Shown one piece after another: positions 1 to 8,844 of a stretch of DNA of 64,000 nt; position 1 is the first letter of the stretch, and the number at the start of each line of letters is the position of its first letter. Source of the DNA: VRUE01 sp963717375 (GTDB lineage Bacteria; Actinomycetota; Thermoleophilia; Solirubrobacterales; 70-9); contig OY970329.1 of the NCBI GenBank assembly GCA_963717375.1, positions 2,542,001 to 2,606,000 on the forward strand, read 5' to 3'. A program made the translations under genes and the position numbers. Under the pieces are notes generated by a model. That model did no database searches and was not told the DNA's origin. It saw only the letters and a program-made list of their open reading frames with translations.

Positions 1-54
1 GGCGATCACCGTCGCAGACGTTGAGCGAGCCCACGATAATCAGGAGGTTCAAGG

Positions 55-1548
55 ATGAGTGGCGCCCCCGGAGTAACCCTGGTAGAGCGAGACAGCCCTG
101 TCTCGACTGCCCCACCGATCGATACGGCTACGGCCTTCATCGGGGGGCTGGCCCCACGCGGCCCGGTCAATACGCCGGTCTTCGCCCAGACGCTCGCGCA
201 GTTCGAAGCGATCTTCGGCGGCGAGGTGGCCTACGGCTACATGTGGGATGCGGCGAAGTGGATCCCCAAAGAGGTCGGCCGCGGCTCCTCGCCCATGTGG
301 TTCATTCGCCGCGTCGGGCCGGCGGCGAAAGTCTCGGCGCTGAAACTCGCCGACGTCAGCAAAGACACCCTCGAAGTCCTGGCCGGTCGCTACGGCGTAA
401 CCGAGCCAGGGGAGTGGGGCGACGCGATCAAAGTTCAGGTCACGGCCGCGGAAGGCGCATTCACGCTGATCGTCAGCTACGAAGGCAAAACGGTCGAGAC
501 GCTCGGCCCCTACGCCGACAACGCCGCGGCCATCGCGGGCGTTACCGAAGCGTCTACCTACATCGTCCTCAAAGACCTCGGCGGTGCCGACCCCAAAGCG
601 GCTGCGGCCACCGCGCTCGCGGGGGGCAAAGACGACCGAGGGAACATCACCGACGAAATCCGCGCGGCCGGCATGGCGCTGTTCACGCCGGATCTCGGCC
701 CCGGGCAGAAGCTCTACCCCGGTGCGACGACGGATGCGATGCACGGCTCGCTGCTCGATCTCGCCGAAGCGAACGACCGCACGGCGCTGCTCGACGGTGC
801 CGACACGCACACCGTCGGAACGCTCACGGCGTCCGCTGCGGCAGGACGCGTGAAGGAATCGGCCGGGTGTGGCGGTATGTTCGGGCCGTTCGCGGAAGTC
901 CCCGGCAGTGTGGCGAACACGACCAAGCTGATCCCCTACTCGATCATTCAGGCGGGCCTCTGTGCCCGGCGCGACGCCGACACCTACGACTCGCGGTTCG
1001 GGGTAGGCAATCCGAACGAGCCAGCCGCCGGAACTGGCGAAGATGCTGGCGTCTCGCGAGTGGCTATCGGCCTCTCGCAGGAACCGTGGACAAACGTCGA
1101 GCGAGGCACGCTCAGCGACGCCGGGTTTAACGTGGTGCGCGTCGTCAATCAGCGCGTCGTCACCTACGGGTATCGCACGCTGGCTGACGAAAAAACGAAA
1201 CCGCTGCATTGGAAGCTCAACAACCGGCGCATCGACATGGCGATCCTCGCCAAGGCGGCAGTCGTCAGCGAGCGCTTCAACTTCCGCCAGGTCGACGGCC
1301 GCGGGGTCCAGCTCAGCAAGTACGAAGGCGCGCTGAAGTCGGAGATCCTGCTGCCCTACTACGAAGTCGGCGCGCTCTTCGGGGAAGACTCCGACGCCGC
1401 CTACTCCGTCGACACCGGCATGGACACCGTCAACCCGGTGGAGGAGTTGATGAAAGGCAACGTCAGGGCCGTGATCGAAGCCTGCCGCAGCCCGTTCGGC
1501 GAGAAGATCCTGCTCGAATACGTCAAGAGGGGAGTCCCCAGTGCTTAA
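55..1548 (+). CDS. Phage contractile tail sheath protein
   Basis: This 497-residue protein should polymerise around the tail tube and contract to drive the tube into the host cell. The N-terminus (PGV-TLVERD-S) and the following VNTPVFAQTLAQFEAIFGG segment match the opening of phage sheath proteins, and the C-terminal part (RNVRAVIEACRSPFGEKILLEYVKRG type) matches the conserved sheath end. An AGGAGG ribosome site at 42-47 lies 7 bases before the ATG, which decides this start over the other long frames. The tube gene overlaps its end by 8 bases, and a chaperone, tape measure and baseplate genes follow, the usual order in myoviruses. Positions 1-54 hold only the leader; the rest of the prophage head genes must lie outside the window. 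Confidence 0.93.
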   Translation: MSGAPGVTLVERDSPVSTAPPIDTATAFIGGLAPRGPVNTPVFAQTLAQFEAIFGGEVAYGYMWDAAKWIPKEVGRGSSPMWFIRRVGPAAKVSALKLADVSKDTLEVLAGRYGVTEPGEWGDAIKVQVTAAEGAFTLIVSYEGKTVETLGPYADNAAAIAGVTEASTYIVLKDLGGADPKAAAATALAGGKDDRGNITDEIRAAGMALFTPDLGPGQKLYPGATTDAMHGSLLDLAEANDRTALLDGADTHTVGTLTASAAAGRVKESAGCGGMFGPFAEVPGSVANTTKLIPYSIIQAGLCARRDADTYDSRFGVGNPNEPAAGTGEDAGVSRVAIGLSQEPWTNVERGTLSDAGFNVVRVVNQRVVTYGYRTLADEKTKPLHWKLNNRRIDMAILAKAAVVSERFNFRQVDGRGVQLSKYEGALKSEILLPYYEVGALFGEDSDAAYSVDTGMDTVNPVEELMKGNVRAVIEACRSPFGEKILLEYVKRGVPSA

Positions 1549-1948
1549 GAACCAGTTCCTCATCACGGTTTCCCGCAATGGGAAAGACTACGGAAAATTC
1601 GACTCCTTCTCGGGCGGCAAGGGCACGACCAACACCGTGCGCTACCGCGAGGGCGGGGAGGCCGAGAAGAAGCCCGTTGGCGGCACCAAGGACCGCGAGC
1701 CGATCACCTGCGCGCGGACCTACAAGTTCGAGCGCGACCACCCGATCTTTAAGGAGCTGGATCGGCTCCGCAGTAGCGACGGGTGGACGATTCTCAAGCA
1801 CCCGCTCGACGCCGACATGAACGTGATCGGCGAAGCCACTCCCTACACCGGCGTGCTGGAAGGCGTCGAGGCGCCGGACACCGACTCGAACTCGGACGGC
1901 GAGGTCGCGATGCTCACGCTTGAATTCTCCGCCGGCCCAATCGGCTAG
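1541..1948 (+). CDS. Phage tail tube protein
   Basis: A 135-residue protein directly after the sheath gene, starting at a GTG that overlaps the sheath stop region. Size, position and a beta-rich sequence with alternating hydrophobic residues fit the tail tube family, which forms the inner conduit for DNA. The sequence has a central loop rich in Gly, Lys and Glu and ends in LTLEFSAGPIG. The family assignment rests mainly on synteny (sheath, tube, chaperone, tape measure) because I see no single diagnostic motif. Confidence 0.8.
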   Translation: MLKNQFLITVSRNGKDYGKFDSFSGGKGTTNTVRYREGGEAEKKPVGGTKDREPITCARTYKFERDHPIFKELDRLRSSDGWTILKHPLDADMNVIGEATPYTGVLEGVEAPDTDSNSDGEVAMLTLEFSAGPIG

Positions 1949-1973
1949 CGCACACCACTACAAGGAGAGAGAC

Positions 1974-2492
1974 ATGGACGCCGACGAGACCGGCGCAGTA
2001 GCCCCTGCCCGCAGCCTGAGCGACGAGCTGGCCGCCATCAGGGAGGGGATCAAGAAGGAACGCACGCCGCGCAAGTTCCCACTGCCTGCCTACGGGGACA
2101 AGCTGATCGCGATGTACAAAGTGATCGACCTCGACGAAATCGAGGAAATCGGCGAAAAGGCCTTGCAGGCAAACCGCGCTGACGAGGACGTGGACATGGC
2201 CCTGTTTGCCATGTGCTCGACCCTGATCGCCTCCTGCGTCGGCTTTTACACGAAGGTCGACGGCAAGTCGATTCCGCTCGAGGAGGCCGAGTCCGGCCTG
2301 GAGGGCGGCCCGATCCGGTGGGGCGATCCTCGCCTGGCCAAGTTCCTGAAGATCGACCTCGGCTCGGAGTACACCGCCCGGGAGATCGTGCACGAGGTTC
2401 TGCCAGAAAAGGGCCTGATCATCCGTCACCACAATCGCGTCACGAACTGGATGGAACAGGCCCGGGAACGGGTTGACGCCGATTTCGAGTAG
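1974..2492 (+). CDS. Tail assembly chaperone (first, in-frame product)
   Basis: A 172-residue acidic protein placed between tube and tape measure genes, where long-tailed phages encode the G and GT assembly chaperones that coat the tape measure during tail polymerisation. A good ribosome site (AAGGAGAGAG) precedes the ATG at 1974. The protein is helical with a proline-poor core (KVIDLDEIEEIGEKALQ) and has no enzyme motif. Its stop at 2490-2492 is followed without a gap by a second reading frame that lacks a start codon, the classic sign of a programmed frameshift in this gene pair. Confidence 0.75.
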   Translation: MDADETGAVAPARSLSDELAAIREGIKKERTPRKFPLPAYGDKLIAMYKVIDLDEIEEIGEKALQANRADEDVDMALFAMCSTLIASCVGFYTKVDGKSIPLEEAESGLEGGPIRWGDPRLAKFLKIDLGSEYTAREIVHEVLPEKGLIIRHHNRVTNWMEQARERVDADFE

Positions 2493-2680
2493 CGCTCGCG
2501 CGCGACCTGCGGATCAAGGCCGCTGCGCGCGCGAGCGACCCCAATGCCTTCCTCGATGAGCGTAATCGCGCGAGGCAGGTAATCAACTCTGCGGTGATCG
2601 ACGCCCAAGTCCGGCAGCGCACCGAGCAGATGAAGGAGCAGGCCCACTACATCATCGACGCGCTCATTCGCGCCATGTAG
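2477..2680 (+). CDS. Probable frameshift extension of the tail assembly chaperone
   Basis: In the -1 frame relative to the chaperone gene, an open stretch runs from just after a TGA at 2474-2476 to a TAG at 2678-2680. From 2492 it encodes about 62 residues (ALARDLRIKAAARASDPNAF... ending HYIIDALIRAM). No ATG, GTG or TTG lies at its head, so it can be made only by ribosomes slipping back one base between 2477 and 2489, or from a late internal GTG. Position right before the tape measure gene and the missing start match the GT partner of phage tail chaperones. I do not see a strong canonical slippery heptamer; TTTC within GATTTCGAG is the best local candidate. Confidence 0.5.
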   Translation, partial: RRFRVALARDLRIKAAARASDPNAFLDERNRARQVINSAVIDAQVRQRTEQMKEQAHYIIDALIRAM

Positions 2681-2703
2681 GGGAGCTGAGGAGGTGGTGA
2701 CCC

Positions 2704-4443
2704 GTGGCGCTCTCAGACGAGCTCGTTGCAATCAGGCTGGAGCTGAAGGGCGTACGGGAAACCGTCGAGGGCTTCAAATCCGTCGACAAAGCCCAGGAGA
2801 GCGTGGGGCGGTCGACGACGAAAGCGGGCACCGCCGCCAGTCGGGCCGAGCGAAAAACCTCTGGCCTCACCCGTGCCTACCAGAGCCTCGGCAAAACGGC
2901 GCGATGGGGCCTTGGCTTCCTCGGTGTCGGCGGCGTTTTCGCGCTGAAGTCTGCGGTTGAACATTCCGAGGAACTGGCGAAGACGACCACTGGTCTCAGC
3001 CGCAATCTCGGGCTTCAAACGAATGTTGCATCCCGCTGGGGCGCCGTTGCTCAAGCGCGTGACATCGACTCTAAATCGCTGACAATGAGTTTCACCACCC
3101 TCTCGCGGAAGATGGTGGAAGCAGGGCGAACCGGAGGCACGCTCCTCACCCCGTTCCACCAACTTGGCCTCACGCAAGCTGATGCAGCCAAAGGCGCGCA
3201 CGACTTCGAGTGGGGTCTGATGCGAGTGGGCAAAGCCCTCGGGGATGCACACGGAGGCTCCGTACGTCAGGCGGCCGCTCAGCAACTCCTCGGCCGTGGG
3301 TACCAAGCGATCCTGCCGCTTTTCTCCGAAGGGACCAAAGGACTTCAGGAACAGCTCCACTGGGCGGACAAGTACGGCGTCACGCTCGACGGCAAAACCA
3401 ACAAGAGCCTTATGGACATGGTCCAGGCCCAGCGCGAGAGCAAAGTGGCCACGCTCGGGCTGCAGCTCGCCCTCACCAAAGCACTGATGCCAGCGATCGA
3501 GGGTGGCCAGCACGAACTTCAGAAATTCATCCAGACCCTCAACGACCCGAAAATGTCGGGCGACGAAAAGATCGCTGCGATCGAGCGGCAGTTCGGGCAT
3601 CTGGAGGACAAGCTGCTCGACGTTCTCACCGCAGCGTTGCCGTCCATCGCTGAACACGGCGGTGAGCTGGGGGAGAAGTTGGCTGTTGCCTTGTGGACCG
3701 GGTTCATCCATTCCGACACCCTTGGCAAGCTGGTGATCGGGGCGTGGCTGTTCCACGCGATGGGCGGCTTCAGCGCCATCGGCGTAGTGGGTGCGAGGGT
3801 AGGTGGAAAGCTCGCGACCTCGCTGGGCTGGAAGTTCCTCACGACCGTGGCGCCCTACTTCGCCGCCGAGGCGGGAGTAGAGGGCCTAGGGGCGGCGTTG
3901 GCTTCGCAGATGGGTGGTCTTACTGCCCTCTTCCGCGTCTCGGGTGGCCTGCTTGGGACGGCAATGGGACTTGCGGCGGCCACTGCCCTCGCGGCTGAGA
4001 TTGCGTTCGCTGTCACCCACCGCGAAGAACTCTTCGGTCCCGATCTCGTCTTCACCCCCAAGCTCGACGCCGCTTCCATCGAAGAAGCGTCGATGAAGTA
4101 CCGCGAACGGGGCTACAAAGACATCGGCTACATCAACGGCCACGAATTCCAGGCCACGACCCCCTCGGGCAAACACGTGATCGTGAGCCAGAAGGGGCAC
4201 AAATGGGTGCAGCACGCCGCCAGCGGGGGAAGCCACGGCAAGCACCACGGCGGCCACTCGAATCGCCTTCCCCGAGCGGTCACCCAACGAGCTAAGCACC
4301 TGCCCGCGCAGTCGCTGCCACGCGATGGTCGCGGTTGGGGCCGGAGTCGCCTTCGCTCGGTAACCGTGCAGGTACCGCTCGACGGGAAGGTGATCGCCGA
4401 AAAGACGGTGGACATCGCCGATCTCGAAGCGAGCCTGAAGTGA
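2704..4443 (+). CDS. Phage tail tape measure protein
   Basis: A 579-residue protein starting at GTG 2704 after a GAGGAGGTGG ribosome site. It sets tail length and is threaded through the tube. Features seen: a basic, Ala/Lys-rich coiled-coil N-terminus, long helical middle, hydrophobic segments near residues 342-365 and 412-437, and a Gly/His-rich C-terminal stretch. Tail length scales with tape measure length, so 579 residues suggest a rather short contractile tail; that is inference. It lies between the chaperone pair and the LysM protein, as in many myoviruses. Confidence 0.85.
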   Translation: MALSDELVAIRLELKGVRETVEGFKSVDKAQESVGRSTTKAGTAASRAERKTSGLTRAYQSLGKTARWGLGFLGVGGVFALKSAVEHSEELAKTTTGLSRNLGLQTNVASRWGAVAQARDIDSKSLTMSFTTLSRKMVEAGRTGGTLLTPFHQLGLTQADAAKGAHDFEWGLMRVGKALGDAHGGSVRQAAAQQLLGRGYQAILPLFSEGTKGLQEQLHWADKYGVTLDGKTNKSLMDMVQAQRESKVATLGLQLALTKALMPAIEGGQHELQKFIQTLNDPKMSGDEKIAAIERQFGHLEDKLLDVLTAALPSIAEHGGELGEKLAVALWTGFIHSDTLGKLVIGAWLFHAMGGFSAIGVVGARVGGKLATSLGWKFLTTVAPYFAAEAGVEGLGAALASQMGGLTALFRVSGGLLGTAMGLAAATALAAEIAFAVTHREELFGPDLVFTPKLDAASIEEASMKYRERGYKDIGYINGHEFQATTPSGKHVIVSQKGHKWVQHAASGGSHGKHHGGHSNRLPRAVTQRAKHLPAQSLPRDGRGWGRSRLRSVTVQVPLDGKVIAEKTVDIADLEASLK

Positions 4444-5093
4444 AGCCGGTCCACATCGTTGCCAAGGATCCTGAGATCGACATCTGGGTTCCAATGGGCA
4501 GCCAGCCGGCAAAGCCCGTCGGAGGCCTCGGTGGCTGGAAGGAAGTCGAACGACAAGACGATCTCTCGGTCTCCGACTGGGACGGACAGTCGCTCCTACG
4601 TGAAGACGTAGTTCTGCTTCTCGACGATTACCCACACGGATCGGTGCAGCGGGAGTGGAACACGATCAAGAAGCTCGGGCGCGATCCCAATGGCGACGAG
4701 ACCGTGCCCCCGGTTTTCCGCGTGTATGGGCCAGGTCTCGACTACTCGGGTAAGGCGTTCGTGCTTCCAGAGGATGGCATCGAGATCCTCGAAGGCGATC
4801 TTGAGCCGATCAAACGGCAGGACGGCGACTGGCAAAGGATCGAGTTCGTCCTGCACCTGATGGAGTACCGGCGCCCGGACACCATCAAGGTCCGAGGAAA
4901 GCGTAAGCACCGGAGCCGAACTGGTGTTGCCCCGGGCCGATCGCTCACCTACACGACGGTCGCGGGCGACACGCTGGTCAAGATCGCCGCGAAGCTCAAC
5001 GGCGACTGGAAACGCTGGAAGGAGATCGGTGACAAGAATGGCATTGCTGATCCGCACCGCGTGCTGCCCGCCGGCCGGGTCCTAGCGCTGTGA
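4440..5093 (+). CDS. LysM-domain phage tail protein (hub/tube connector)
   Basis: A 217-residue protein starting at GTG 4440, overlapping the tape measure stop by 4 bases. The C-terminus carries a LysM-like domain at about residues 169-216 (YTTVAGDTLVKIAAKLNG, then a WKEIGDKNGIADP...LPAGRVLAL end). LysM tail proteins connect tube and baseplate hub and may touch peptidoglycan. The upstream region has a large beta-rich domain without a recognised motif. The next gene overlaps by 4 bases (GTG within the stop), so the tail genes are translationally coupled. Confidence 0.8.
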   Translation: MKPVHIVAKDPEIDIWVPMGSQPAKPVGGLGGWKEVERQDDLSVSDWDGQSLLREDVVLLLDDYPHGSVQREWNTIKKLGRDPNGDETVPPVFRVYGPGLDYSGKAFVLPEDGIEILEGDLEPIKRQDGDWQRIEFVLHLMEYRRPDTIKVRGKRKHRSRTGVAPGRSLTYTTVAGDTLVKIAAKLNGDWKRWKEIGDKNGIADPHRVLPAGRVLAL

Positions 5094-7048
5094 GCACCGC
5101 GACAGCGAAGAAGAAGCCAGCTGAGAACCGTGTCCAAGGGATCGAGTCGAGTCTGTCGGACCTCACTCTCCGCGACGGGAAAGAGCTGCGGGTCGGGGTC
5201 GGCGGTTCGATCCTCAAGACGCCGACGCTGAAGCGCACCATCGGCGGGGCCAGCTCGATCAGCCTCTCGGTCGACGACCCCGATGGGGATCTCGTACAGT
5301 CGAGCTTGCTTGGCGAGAAGTTCGAGGCCGAGCTAGACGACCTCTGGTTCCGCCTGCAGTCGATCGACTCCGACGAACCGGTCATCGCCCTGACCCTGGA
5401 GGAACGGGCGATCGCCAAGCTCCGCGAACTGAAGGGCCCGCTGAAGGTCTACGCGAAACGCGGCAAACCCGACGAAGTCACTCGCGCCGAGTTCATCATC
5501 GGCAGCCTCATCAAGTCGGTCAAACCGGCGATCCCCTCCTACTGCCCGGAGCTTCACAAGCGCCAGCCGATTGAAACCAAGGCGCAAGGCAAAGCCGCTC
5601 AAGACGAAGCGAAGGCCAACCGCGGCAAGGGCGTCGGTGACTCCAAGGGTCTGAAGGTCAAGGGCGATGACGCCGACTCCGAACAGCGCGAAATCATCGA
5701 TCGCACCCTTCGCGTTGCTGAGCACGACCGCGCGCCGTTCCGGGTGCGTGTCGCGGTCGTTGCCGCAGACATCGCCGAGACCGAAGCACGCAATCTGAAG
5801 GGCGGGGACGGAACCAGCAAGGGCGTCCTCCAGGTGATCGACACGACTGCTGCCGCGGGCGGCTTCGACCCCATGGACGTCGAGGCCTCGGTCCACGGCT
5901 TCCTCACCGGCTACGTCAACGGTGAAGGCGGGGCAATTGCCTACTACAACCACAACCCGAGCGCCGAGCCGGCGGACATCGCCACGGCGGTGCAGCGCAA
6001 CCGCGACGGCGCTAGCTCCTACGCTCCGTTCGTTGCCGAAGCACGCGAATGGGTTGAAGCTTTCGAAGGCGGCGAATTCGGCGGCGGCACGGGTGAAACC
6101 GAAATCGAAGCCCGCGTTTGGGAGGTCGGCAAAGACGAGAACTACTGGGAGGCGATCAAGCGCCTCGCTAAGCAGGTCAACTGGCGGGCGTTCTTCGTCG
6201 CCGGTCGCTTCTTCTTCATTGACGAGATGGAGCTGTACCGGGGCATGGTGCGGCTAGCGATTGACCGGGAAACGCCGGGCATTGAGAAGATCACCTTCAA
6301 GTATCGCGTTGGCGCTCCGGTCACCGAAGTCACGATCATCGCCTACGCCGACCAGTGGTCCGTGCCACCCGGTGCCGTGATCACCTTGGCTGGATACGGT
6401 CCGGCCAGCCTCGGCTTCGGGGACGCGGCGGTCAAAGCCGACTCGAAAGGCCAGAAGGCCGGGTTGAGCAACAACCGCAATGCGAAGACCGGCGAAGGTC
6501 GCGCCCGCTACATCATCGAGTCGATCGAATGTCCGATCCGTGACGACGAGGCCGATGCACGGCTGGTCACGATCAAGGCGCGTAAGCCGACCGCGCCGCT
6601 GCCTGAGCCCGCTGCCAAAACGAAATCGGTGTCGAGCGGTGGCGGCGACGGTTCCGGCAATGCGACCACCGAACGGGTTCACGCCTTCCTCGAAGAAGAA
6701 TCGAAACGCAACCCCCCCTACATCTGGGGCGGCTTCAGCAAGGACGGCTACGACTGCTCCGGTTTTGTTTCGAAGGGGCTCAACGTCGGAGGTTGGCTGG
6801 AGGGCCGACTGGACACGAAGGGCTTGGCGCAATGGGGCGAGGCTGGACCTGGCGACGTCATCACCGTCTACGTGAAGACTGGCACCGGAGACGCCCACAC
6901 CGAACACACGATCATTGAGTGCGAAGGCGACTTCTTCGAGAGCGGGGGCGGGGGCAACAACAGCGCCAGCGGCGGGGCGACGAAGTTCGACCCCGATCCG
7001 TCCTACCTCGCCGAGTTCACTGTTAAGCGCCACCCGAAAGGCTTCTAA
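5090..7048 (+). CDS. Baseplate hub (gpD-like) with transglycosylase-like and NlpC/P60 domains
   Basis: A 652-residue protein. Residues about 1-210 and 330-510 resemble a late-control-D type hub built of beta domains. Between them, residues about 213-330 look like a lysozyme/transglycosylase-type insertion (GGDGTSKGVLQVIDT, YNHNPS). Residues about 527-643 are an NlpC/P60 peptidase: Cys556 within GYDCSGFV is the predicted nucleophile and the His in TEHTIIE the partner. Such a hub would cut both glycan and peptide bonds when the tube tip reaches the wall. The linker between hub and peptidase is Ser/Gly-rich. The domain order is read from motifs; the transglycosylase label is less certain than the peptidase. 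Confidence 0.82.
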   Translation: MSTATAKKKPAENRVQGIESSLSDLTLRDGKELRVGVGGSILKTPTLKRTIGGASSISLSVDDPDGDLVQSSLLGEKFEAELDDLWFRLQSIDSDEPVIALTLEERAIAKLRELKGPLKVYAKRGKPDEVTRAEFIIGSLIKSVKPAIPSYCPELHKRQPIETKAQGKAAQDEAKANRGKGVGDSKGLKVKGDDADSEQREIIDRTLRVAEHDRAPFRVRVAVVAADIAETEARNLKGGDGTSKGVLQVIDTTAAAGGFDPMDVEASVHGFLTGYVNGEGGAIAYYNHNPSAEPADIATAVQRNRDGASSYAPFVAEAREWVEAFEGGEFGGGTGETEIEARVWEVGKDENYWEAIKRLAKQVNWRAFFVAGRFFFIDEMELYRGMVRLAIDRETPGIEKITFKYRVGAPVTEVTIIAYADQWSVPPGAVITLAGYGPASLGFGDAAVKADSKGQKAGLSNNRNAKTGEGRARYIIESIECPIRDDEADARLVTIKARKPTAPLPEPAAKTKSVSSGGGDGSGNATTERVHAFLEEESKRNPPYIWGGFSKDGYDCSGFVSKGLNVGGWLEGRLDTKGLAQWGEAGPGDVITVYVKTGTGDAHTEHTIIECEGDFFESGGGGNNSASGGATKFDPDPSYLAEFTVKRHPKGF

Positions 7049-7347
7049 TGACCGACGCCTCCCTGCTGCATCCGAGCAGCGTCGAGATCCCGGCGCCCGA
7101 GATCCACGAGGCGACGGTCCTCGACGATGCGACCGAACCTCGCCAAGAGGTCCGCTGCATCGTGCCATTCCTCGACAAGAAACTCGCCTCCGACCCGATG
7201 GCATGGAACTCAGTGTCGATCGCCCGCGAGGAGTACTGGCCCAAGCGTGGCGACCGTGCCCTGATCAGTGCCCATGTCGACGGCCCCCCGGCGATCTTCG
7301 AGTGGTGGCCCGCCGCGGACGCCACGCCCGATGTACCCCTTCCCTGA
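7048..7347 (+). CDS. Small baseplate-region protein (spike position)
   Basis: A 99-residue acidic protein whose ATG overlaps the hub stop (TAATG). It sits between the hub and the gp25-like gene, where P2/Mu-type phages encode the spike or a spike-linked protein. It is Pro- and Trp-rich (MAWNSVSIAREEYWPKRGDRA) and shorter than usual spikes. I do not recognise a family; the role is inferred from position only. Confidence 0.6.
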   Translation: MTDASLLHPSSVEIPAPEIHEATVLDDATEPRQEVRCIVPFLDKKLASDPMAWNSVSIAREEYWPKRGDRALISAHVDGPPAIFEWWPAADATPDVPLP

Positions 7348-7361
7348 TCCGAGAGGACGGC

Positions 7362-7679
7362 ATGCCTGTACGCACCCCTCACTTCCGCACGCCGTTTTCG
7401 ATTGTCGGCGGCAGCCCCGCCGAGGTTGAGCAGGACTCTGGCACCGAGATCGACCAATGCATCGAGGCGGTCCTACGTACGCCGGTCGGGACGCGGATCG
7501 AGGACCCGGAGTTCGGCCGGCCGGACGAGACCTTCAGGACGCTGGGTCCCAACCCGAGCGCCGATGTTTATGTGACTGCCGTCGAAGCAGGGGAGCCACG
7601 AGCGCGGGTGCGTGGCACGGCGCGGGTGGAGGAAATGGTTGAGGAGATCCTGATCGAGCGAGAGGACGAGCGTGCCTAA
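7362..7679 (+). CDS. Baseplate wedge protein, gpW/gp25 family
   Basis: A 105-residue protein with the hallmark of the gp25 lysozyme-like family: EQDSGTEIDQCIEAVLRTPVGTRIEDPEFG. The GTRIEDPEFG run corresponds to the conserved 'GeR...peFG' element of these proteins. It forms part of the wedge that surrounds the hub. The ATG at 7362 follows a GAGAGGACGG site. The next gene starts at a GTG inside its last codons. Confidence 0.85.
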   Translation: MPVRTPHFRTPFSIVGGSPAEVEQDSGTEIDQCIEAVLRTPVGTRIEDPEFGRPDETFRTLGPNPSADVYVTAVEAGEPRARVRGTARVEEMVEEILIEREDERA

Positions 7680-8844
7680 GTTCGAGGAGCTGCTGATTGA
7701 AAACGACCCGCAGACGATCCTCGAATCGATGCATGCCGATATCCGCGCTCGCTTCGAAGACTGGGACCCGACAAGGGCGGGGCTCGCCAAATGGATCATG
7801 GAGACGGGGGCGCGTACCCACTCGACCACCCGCGAGCAATTCGCCTCCGTGGCCAAGGCGGTGTTCAAGAAGTTCGGCGAAACGATTGCGGAAGTACCGC
7901 CGACCCTCCCGGCGCCGGCAACGGCGACGAGCACCTGGACCTTGATCGATACCGAAGGCCACACCATCGAGGCGGGCACGCTGGTGTCGGTCGCCATCGA
8001 CGGCGACAACGTTCGTATCTTCGAAGTCCTCAGCGATGTGGTTGTGGCGCCGGGGAGTGCGGTGACCAAAGCGGGCGAGGTTCTCCTTCAGGACACCGAA
8101 TCCGGAGCCGAAGGAAACAAACTGACGGCGGCGCCGCAGCCCTACAGCTCAGTCGCTTTCGTCGACTCGATCGCGCTCGTAGGCGAAACGTCGGGCGGAG
8201 TTGACGCCGAGGACGAAGACGAATACGTGGTGCGGCTCCGCGAAGAGTTGCAGCTTCGCTCGCTCTCGCTGATCCTCTCCCGCGACTTCGAGATCGACGC
8301 CACGGCCATCCCGGGGATCGAGCGCGCCCTGTGCATCCCCGGCTACGACAACGAAGCCAAAAAAGAAAACGTGCCGCTCTGCTTCACGGTGGTGCCGATC
8401 GACGACGCCGGGATCGAATCCAGCGCTGGCGTGCAGAAAGAACTCGCCGAACGCCAAGAAGCCAAGCTGATCTCCGGCGTCAACTACTTCGTCGGCAAAC
8501 CCACCTACACCGAAGTCGACGCTGAAGTAGCTGCCAAAGTCGCGGCGGGCTTCGATCCGGAAACGGTCAAAGCGGCGATAGCGGCCCGCCTCGCTGCCCT
8601 GCTCTCGGCCGCCAATGCAGGTCGGCCCTCTGCTGGCGACGCCTCGAACTCGACCGGTTGGGAGCCGATCAGCCACATCTACGTCAACGAGGTGATCTCC
8701 GAACTCGACAAGGTTGCCGGCGTCGATCGCGTCGTCTCGGTGAAACTGGCGAAACATCTCGCCGCCCTGAAAGCCGAAGACGTCGAACTCGCCGGTGTGG
8801 CCGCCCTGCCGAAAGCGGGGACGCTTACCGTCTCGGTGTCCTGA
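7672..8844 (+). CDS. Baseplate J-like protein
   Basis: A 390-residue protein with the J-family layout: an N-terminal helical part, then a beta region (TWTLIDTEGHTIEAGTLVSV), the conserved segment VDAEDEDEYVVRLREEL in the place of the family's 'D.Es.eelR.R', and a C-terminal part that includes PAGDAS and a conserved VNEVISELDKVAGVDRVVSV run. J proteins form the wedge core with gp25 and I. GTG start at 7672; its stop overlaps the next ATG (TGATG). Confidence 0.9.
   Translation: MPKFEELLIENDPQTILESMHADIRARFEDWDPTRAGLAKWIMETGARTHSTTREQFASVAKAVFKKFGETIAEVPPTLPAPATATSTWTLIDTEGHTIEAGTLVSVAIDGDNVRIFEVLSDVVVAPGSAVTKAGEVLLQDTESGAEGNKLTAAPQPYSSVAFVDSIALVGETSGGVDAEDEDEYVVRLREELQLRSLSLILSRDFEIDATAIPGIERALCIPGYDNEAKKENVPLCFTVVPIDDAGIESSAGVQKELAERQEAKLISGVNYFVGKPTYTEVDAEVAAKVAAGFDPETVKAAIAARLAALLSAANAGRPSAGDASNSTGWEPISHIYVNEVISELDKVAGVDRVVSVKLAKHLAALKAEDVELAGVAALPKAGTLTVSVS

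Noticed and set aside
49..1578. 509-residue reverse-strand frame under the sheath gene
   Set aside because: Mirror of a highly codon-biased gene in GC-rich DNA; no ribosome site and Arg/Asp-rich nonsense composition.
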